64,000 nt of DNA from Bullera alba (lineage: Eukaryota; Basidiomycota; Tremellomycetes; Tremellales; Bulleraceae): assembly GCA_001600095.1 (NCBI GenBank), contig BCIX01000001.1, forward strand, positions 620,001 to 684,000, in the 5' to 3' direction. Under the pieces are notes generated by a model that was given only the letters and a program-made list of their open reading frames with translations, was not told the DNA's origin and searched no databases. Positions 57,668 through 64,000 of this stretch are shown piece after piece. The translations under genes and the position numbers were made by a program. Each line of letters begins with the position of its first letter. Position 1 is the first letter of the stretch.

Positions 57668-59095
57668 TTATCGCTTCTGCGAACCGTCTATCGTCTTGAA
57701 AAGCTCATCTACTTCAGGTCCTCCATCCACGAATAGACCGTCGAAGCTGTCGAACGAGTCGTCTTCCGGTTGTGGACCGTCCGAGCTGACGTCGGTACTG
57801 CCATTACGCAGTTTCGCTAGTCTCGGACTACTCGACCGCGTCGATTTGCTGCTCGATCTGGCACCTTTCACGGGGGTTTTCGCTGTTTTCTTCGGTAAAG
57901 ATCGATTTGTAGGGATGTCAGGGCGGGTCGTACAGTTCACTGTCTTGCGATCGGTCGTTGTCGCAGCGGGCGTTTCCCGGCGTGGAGATGATCTCGGTTG
58001 TAGGAATGGCGATTTGAACCCTTTCTTCGGTTCTGGAATGTGCGATGTGTTTGTGACAGAGTGGGCCTGATGTGGTGTGCGGATTGGTTGGGCGTGGGTG
58101 TTTCGTAACCCGATGCGGGGAGCAGACTGACTCGTGGGAGGTTTCATTGGCGAAGGGAGGGATGGAAGTCGTGCGATCTTGGTGGGCACCTTCTCGCCAA
58201 GTGGTCGGTCTTGTATGAAGCCTTTGACTGGTTGGTGCTGAGCTTCCGCCGAGTACTGTTTGCTTTGTCGCACTGGGTAGTCGGGAGGTGCCGATTTTAT
58301 TGATTCAGTCGAAGGTGTCCCGGCATGTCTGCGCATAGGCAAGGAGGTCGCATCTTGGCGATTAGGCACCGTTGTCCGGTCCTTGGGCATCGGCGATGTG
58401 ATATCGATGTCCATACCATAGGGATCATGAACACCGTCTGTCTGTTGAGCTCTGGAATGGGGCTTGTTCGACTGATCCTGAAGCGGCTTTGTATTTCTAG
58501 GCTCGCTGCGACTAGCGCCCTTCTTCGGCGTCGGCTTCGGTACTGTAGTGGACGGGGAGGCGTTACAGCGGTCGAAGTGAGCCAATAGCGCATCCAAGCG
58601 CTGTCTTGCGGCTTCGATGCTTTCGGACGGAGCACTATTCGACCCTTGATATTGTTGTCGCGATGATGACGATGAGCCGATCTGCGGCATCGATCGATGG
58701 GCTCGGCAGGGTCTTTTACTGACCCGAGGCGCCGTCGAGGACGTCGAGGATATGGTTTGCCGGGACGAGGACGAGGACGCGGTATTTTGGACTTCAGTCA
58801 TGGCGAGTCGAGTGGCTGCAGGTGTTGGTTTCTGCGTAGGGTTTGGCAAGAGCAACTCCTCTGAAGAACAGACGAATCAGCCTGTCATTTCTTGCTCACA
58901 ATTGACCCGATCATTCCTTGGAGAGACGATACCCTGAGGTATACAGCTAGCCCACTCACCTTGCTCTGCCGCCAGTAATACCGCCTTTCGCAATCGAGAA
59001 TCATGTAGCCATATCAATCCGCTGCTCGACTCGTCAAACATCTCCATCTCCCTCTTCCGCCGACCCCGCGTGTTTGGCGTCAGCAGAGTTGTCAT
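57668..59095 (-). CDS. orphan Ser/Pro/Arg-rich protein
   Basis: Two exons (58960-59095, 57668-58860) give 442 aa. The only ordered-looking parts are the first 50 residues (EMFDESSSGLIWLHDSRLRKAVLLAAEQ), a helix near 100 (SIEAARQRLDALLAHFDRC) and an acidic C-terminus (PEDDSFDSFDGLFVDGGPEVDELFKTID). In between are Ser/Thr/Pro/Lys-rich segments with several basic S/T-P sites (PTPKKGAS, KSPFLQPRSSPRR, TPVKGARSSSKST). This composition is common in nuclear or cell-cycle substrates, but no family is recognised. Confidence 0.72.
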
Positions 59096-59466
59096 GATGT
59101 CGGATACGTGATCATCGTCTGACTGTTGTGAGCCAGGTTCGCGCTGACCCTGCTAGGTCGTGTGATGTATAGAGTCGAGGTGGATGGTATCTACGTTGGT
59201 GATCAAAAGAACTCAATCACGTCTCATGATCCTTGTTTGAGCGTGACGTGGCAAGATGAAGAGACGGAATCAAATATATCCGAGCGGGATCTTTGTGACG
59301 TCGCCGCTTGCCCGCTCACGGTCACTCAAGACATCGTGTTGTTGCACCAACTCTCTCTTGCTCTCGCGACCCGGACCATACATCAAGTCGAAACAAGCCA
59401 AGGAGCACCCGGAGCTAGAAGGAACTGTATCATTTTCGAATTGACAGAAAACTCACTTCCATCGTC
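59096..59466. other. divergent intergenic region
   Basis: 371 bp, presumed promoters only. Confidence 0.5.
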
Positions 59467-60534
59467 ATGTCACTCATTCACGGCCTAGTTGCAAGGGGCA
59501 CCACTGTCCTCGCTGAGCACACCAACGGCACCGCTGAGCTAAAGCCGGGTGAGCTAGACGGAGTGCAGCTGCATACAGCGAGGAGAAATAGCTGACCATG
59601 ATTTGATAGCTGCTCAAGTTACCATCCTGTCCAAGATCCCACCGAACAACTCCAAACTCACCTGTGAGTCCGTCCTTTCAGCTCAACTCCAACGCGACAA
59701 GTCAAGCGCGGGCTTCTGCATCAAGCAGCCAGGCATCTCTTCCGATAGAAGCAACACTGACCAGTATCAGATGTCTGGCAAGATCGTCTCATTCACTATG
59801 TCTCCTCCGACGGAGTCATATATCTGATCATGGCGGATGATTCGGTTGGGCGCAGGATGCCATTCGCATTCCTGGCCGAGGTCGAGCGGAAGGTGATTAC
59901 GAGCTGATGTCAAATGAGATGAGACAAGCTCATCGCCCTTGAATCAGTTCACCGAGATGTTCTCGCCGGACACGATCATTTCTGCTTCATCGCATAGCCT
60001 AGATGAGTTTGAGCCAGAATTGGCCGGAGTAAGTCGACTATCCTTAACTGTTCTTCCCCCGCGCCACGCACTGACATTCACTTTGCAGCTCATGCATCAA
60101 TACACGACAGCACCACCTGCCGATCCTCTAAAGCAAGCTCGATCAGACCTAGACAATGTGTGAGTGTCCCCTCTGTGTGTCGGTAATTGCCTAACTGATC
60201 CGCTCCATCATTTAGCAAAGACATTATGGTGCAGAACATCGACTCGATATTGCAGCGAGGAGAGAGGCTGGATCTGCTGGTGGACAAGACCGATACGTTG
60301 GCGGGACAGGCGTATGCTTTCAGACGAGGAGCGAGGTCTGTGAGAAGACAGCAATGGTGGAGAAACGTCAGGATAATGGCTTTGACGGGTGTAGTTGGGG
60401 TGGTGAGTGCATTTCGTCAGCTCATTCTTTCTTGCTAGGTCAGGCGAGACGTCAGCTGACATGTATCATAGCTCATTGTGTACCTCTTCATCGCGCAGTT
60501 CTGCGGGGCTGGCCTGAATCACTGCCGAAGCTAA
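59467..60534 (+). CDS. NYV1: R-SNARE with longin domain (VAMP7/Nyv1 type)
   Basis: Vesicle SNARE for endosome/vacuole fusion. Seven exons (59467-59548, 59610-59663, 59771-59892, 59948-60028, 60089-60159, 60216-60402, 60472-60534) give 219 aa. The longin domain comes first (MSLIHGLVARGTTVLAEH, YVSSDGVIYLIMADD, RRMPFAFLAEVERKF). The SNARE motif follows with the zero-layer Arg in IDSILQRGERLDLLVDKTD, then the juxtamembrane WWRNVR and one C-terminal anchor (IMALTGVVGVLIVYLFIAQF). A short lumenal tail with two Cys ends the protein. The order longin-SNARE-anchor is that of VAMP7; assignment to Nyv1 rather than another R-SNARE is less certain. Confidence 0.88.
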
Positions 60535-60746
60535 GCTCGGTTCGCTCTTCAGCTGTGTATAGATCATGTTGTGTAGTTGAGCAGATTGGTTTGTTGTACT
60601 TGGCCATGCATTGGCTATTGCGAGCGGGGGAGCGTTGCTGTGTATTCCAAGATCGCCACCAACCAATCGGCAGAAGACGGGGGGCCCTCTTCGCACCTGA
60701 ATTTCTATACAATGCATTGTCTGCTTGACACTACTCGTACTCCCGC

Positions 60747-62079
<1,333 letters not shown>

Positions 62080-62592
62080 GTTGAATCGAGTTTAACCTTG
62101 TTCTGATGTGCAAAATGGATTCCGGCTGTGATCCCACGTCCTACTCTTGGTGTTCAATGCGTGTGTTGCTTCTTGATCTCTCCTAACCACTTGTTGAACC
62201 TGGGTAGTTGCTTGTTTTCTGCGCTGGAGGTGGTGTTGAGGATGATGAAGACGACAGAGTGCTTTGGGTGATGACTGACGCGGCTTCGTTTCGTGCTACC
62301 AGCGGCGATCTCCGCTGACCGATTACCCCGCGCCGCTCATTATTGCAACCGCACCATCCTCCCTTCCTCGACACCCCGCTGTCTGCAAGCTGCCTGGCGT
62401 CTTGCATTCACAGTTGATTGACAGACTCCATTGGCTGCTTAATTGTCTCATACTCGACCGACGGCTCGGAGGGGCGTTAACAGTCGATGTCCAGGTGTTG
62501 ATTCTACGACTCCAGGGCGAGCTGAATGAACGAACCTTGCTCGCCAGCTCGCCTGTCTTAACGATCTTTTTACGCCGAGGTCCTGACGTGTC
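62080..62592. other. divergent intergenic region between RPN11 and SPT2
   Basis: 513 bp; I looked for a shared proteasome element (PACE-like GGTGGCAAA) and saw no exact copy. No gene supported. Confidence 0.5.
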
Positions 62593-64000
62593 ATGTCCGA
62601 GGTCAGCTCCCAATTGCAGACAGAGTGACAATAGCTGACAAGCCTTCCGTGTAGTATCAGAAACAGAAAGCGCTTGCTCTCGAACTCCAGAAGAAGAAGG
62701 AAGCGCAGTTGAAGCGTGAAATTGAGGAGAAGGCCGAACGGGACAAGCAGAAAGCAAGGGATGACGAGCAGGTGGGTGCAGCTTCGCGCACAGGGTGTCC
62801 TGATCTTGTCAGCTGATTCTAATGTTGCTAGAAACGACAGCAAAGAGAGGCTGCGGCGAAGGAAGCTAGAAAGTTGGAGCTCATGCGAGCCAATGAGGCG
62901 CTGTCAAATGCAAATAAGGGCTCGACTGAGCGCGTAGAGTATAACCCCTTTGCGGAAGACGAGAGGCGACCTGTTCCTTCACCCTCAACCCTGCTCAGCA
63001 AGGTCAGTGACAAGCTAAATGCACAGAAAGACCTTCGAGTCCAGCTGACTCGTTTTGCAGACGAACCAGCGAAGTGGCGCAACCAACGGGACGTCCACAG
63101 CTCGTGCTGGTCCATCAAAACCTAGAGCCGATTCTTCAAACAGGTCAAATGGCAGGTCCAATGGCAAAAGCAAGGAAAAAGAGACGACACCACCATTGTT
63201 GGGCCGTAAGGAGAAGGCAGCGAGATCTTTCGCCCAGAAGGCGCTTAAATCCTCTGCGAACGATAGCATCTTTTCGGTCCGCTCGCTTGTGGACCAGCGG
63301 GCAGGTTCCGGCACTCCACCACGGGTATCTTCGACACCAGCGGCTCGACCTGTGCTCGGACGAACGCAGAGCCTGTCGGGAATAAACGGCTCCTCGAAGA
63401 TAGGAAGTGCGAAGGCCCCGAGTTCGGATAGGAAGAAGCTACAAGAGGACCTAAAGAAGAGCATGGGCGGTGATGGACTGCGGGTTCTGTGCCCAGATAG
63501 GACGACAAGGGATAGGCGGACGATTGACCAGATCCAGAAGGACATCAAAGCGAGGAAGGGTATCAGCGACACGACAGAGAAACGGAAATCCAGCAGCAGG
63601 ACCAGCCAAAGTCGCAGTCCTGTCAAGCAGGATCGACCAATATCACGACTTGTTCCGCCCAATGGTGCTCGAGACGTCAAACGGCGGCGATCACCCTCTA
63701 CATCCGACTCGTACGAATCGGACTCGGAAGACGACAGACGGCCGAGGAAATCGAGAGGTCGGGAAGAACCCGACCCCGTGGATCACAGTCAGGTTAGCGC
63801 GATGATACGTGAAATGTTCCAACGACCCGGGCGACCTGCCCCGGCTAGATATGCCGACAGCGATGATGGAAGCGACATGGAAGCTGGACTGAGTGACGTC
63901 GAGGAAGAAGAGCGCAGAGCGGCAGCCATTGCGCGACGGGAAGATGAGAGGGCAGAGAGGGAGGAAAAGGAGCGGAAAGCGGCGAAAGAGAAAGCAAAGA
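62593..64000 (+). CDS. SPT2: SPT2 chromatin protein, cut by the right edge
   Basis: Histone H3-H4 binding chromatin factor. Four exons are visible (62593-62601, 62655-62771, 62832-63002, 63061 onward). A 9-nt first exon (ATG-Ser-Glu) leads into a charged helix (YQKQKALALELQKKKEAQLKR). A Ser/Lys-rich disordered centre with SPT2-like motifs (YNPFAEDERR, TRDRRTIDQIQKDIKARKG) follows. Near the edge is the start of the conserved C-terminal domain (VSAMIREMFQRPGRPAPARY, DDGSDMEAGLSDVEEEE) followed by Glu/Arg/Lys helix. The stop codon lies outside the window. The tiny first exon is inferred from frame and splice sites, so the start is less sure than the body. Confidence 0.82.

Overview
The window is nuclear DNA of a basidiomycete yeast, most likely a tremellomycete (Cryptococcus/Kwoniella-like). 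The genes carry up to 17 short introns, mostly 45-75 nt, with GTGAGT-type donors, CTGAC/CTAAC-like branch sites and YAG acceptors. Fungal families are present (Zn2Cys6 factor, RTA1 family, Yap1-type bZIP, Mep/Amt, Leu1), together with a modular metallothionein of the cryptococcal type. I rebuilt the gene models by splicing; almost every one gives a joined exon length divisible by three. No tRNA, rRNA, CRISPR array or intact transposon was seen.

Layout. 1-6.7 kb: an Old Yellow Enzyme cut by the left edge, isopropylmalate isomerase (LEU1) and 8-amino-7-oxononanoate synthase, all on minus. 7.4-13.8 kb: ammonium permease (+), tRNA dihydrouridine synthase DUS4 (-), ESCRT-II VPS36 (+). 13.9-25.5 kb: a fused lysine-ketoglutarate reductase/saccharopine dehydrogenase (-), an orphan low-complexity protein (+), a Zn2Cys6 regulator (-) and an AIR1/2 zinc-knuckle protein of the TRAMP type (-). 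26-37 kb: cytosolic isoleucyl-tRNA synthetase (+), a Yap1-like bZIP (-) and a RasGEF with an N-terminal Ras-like domain (-). 38.6-42.2 kb: two orphans (+) separated by a repeat-rich gene desert. 42.9-51.6 kb: PAM18 (-), eL30 (+), an EFM3/FAM86 methyltransferase (-), a LIM protein (+), SDH assembly factor 4 (-), metallothionein (+) and TOM7 (-). 52.5-64 kb: RTA1-family membrane protein (+), PEX11 (-), an RMND1/DUF155 mitochondrial protein (+), an orphan (-), a VAMP7/Nyv1 R-SNARE (+), RPN11 (-) and SPT2 (+, cut by the right edge).

These are ordinary housekeeping genes packed in alternating orientation, with no operon-like system. Themes recur, though they are not clustered: mitochondria (lysine degradation, PAM18, TOM7, SDH assembly, RMND1), peroxisomes (PEX11, and a BioF that ends in AKL) and metal/redox stress (metallothionein, Yap1, OYE). 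The points most worth a second look are: many exact 8-11 bp direct repeats at a fixed 10-bp offset in intergenic DNA; a mitochondrial bifunctional LKR/SDH; three microexons of 9, 10 and 18 nt; one-exon-per-module metallothionein; a degenerate GTPase fused to a RasGEF; and an unrecognised six-cysteine protein.
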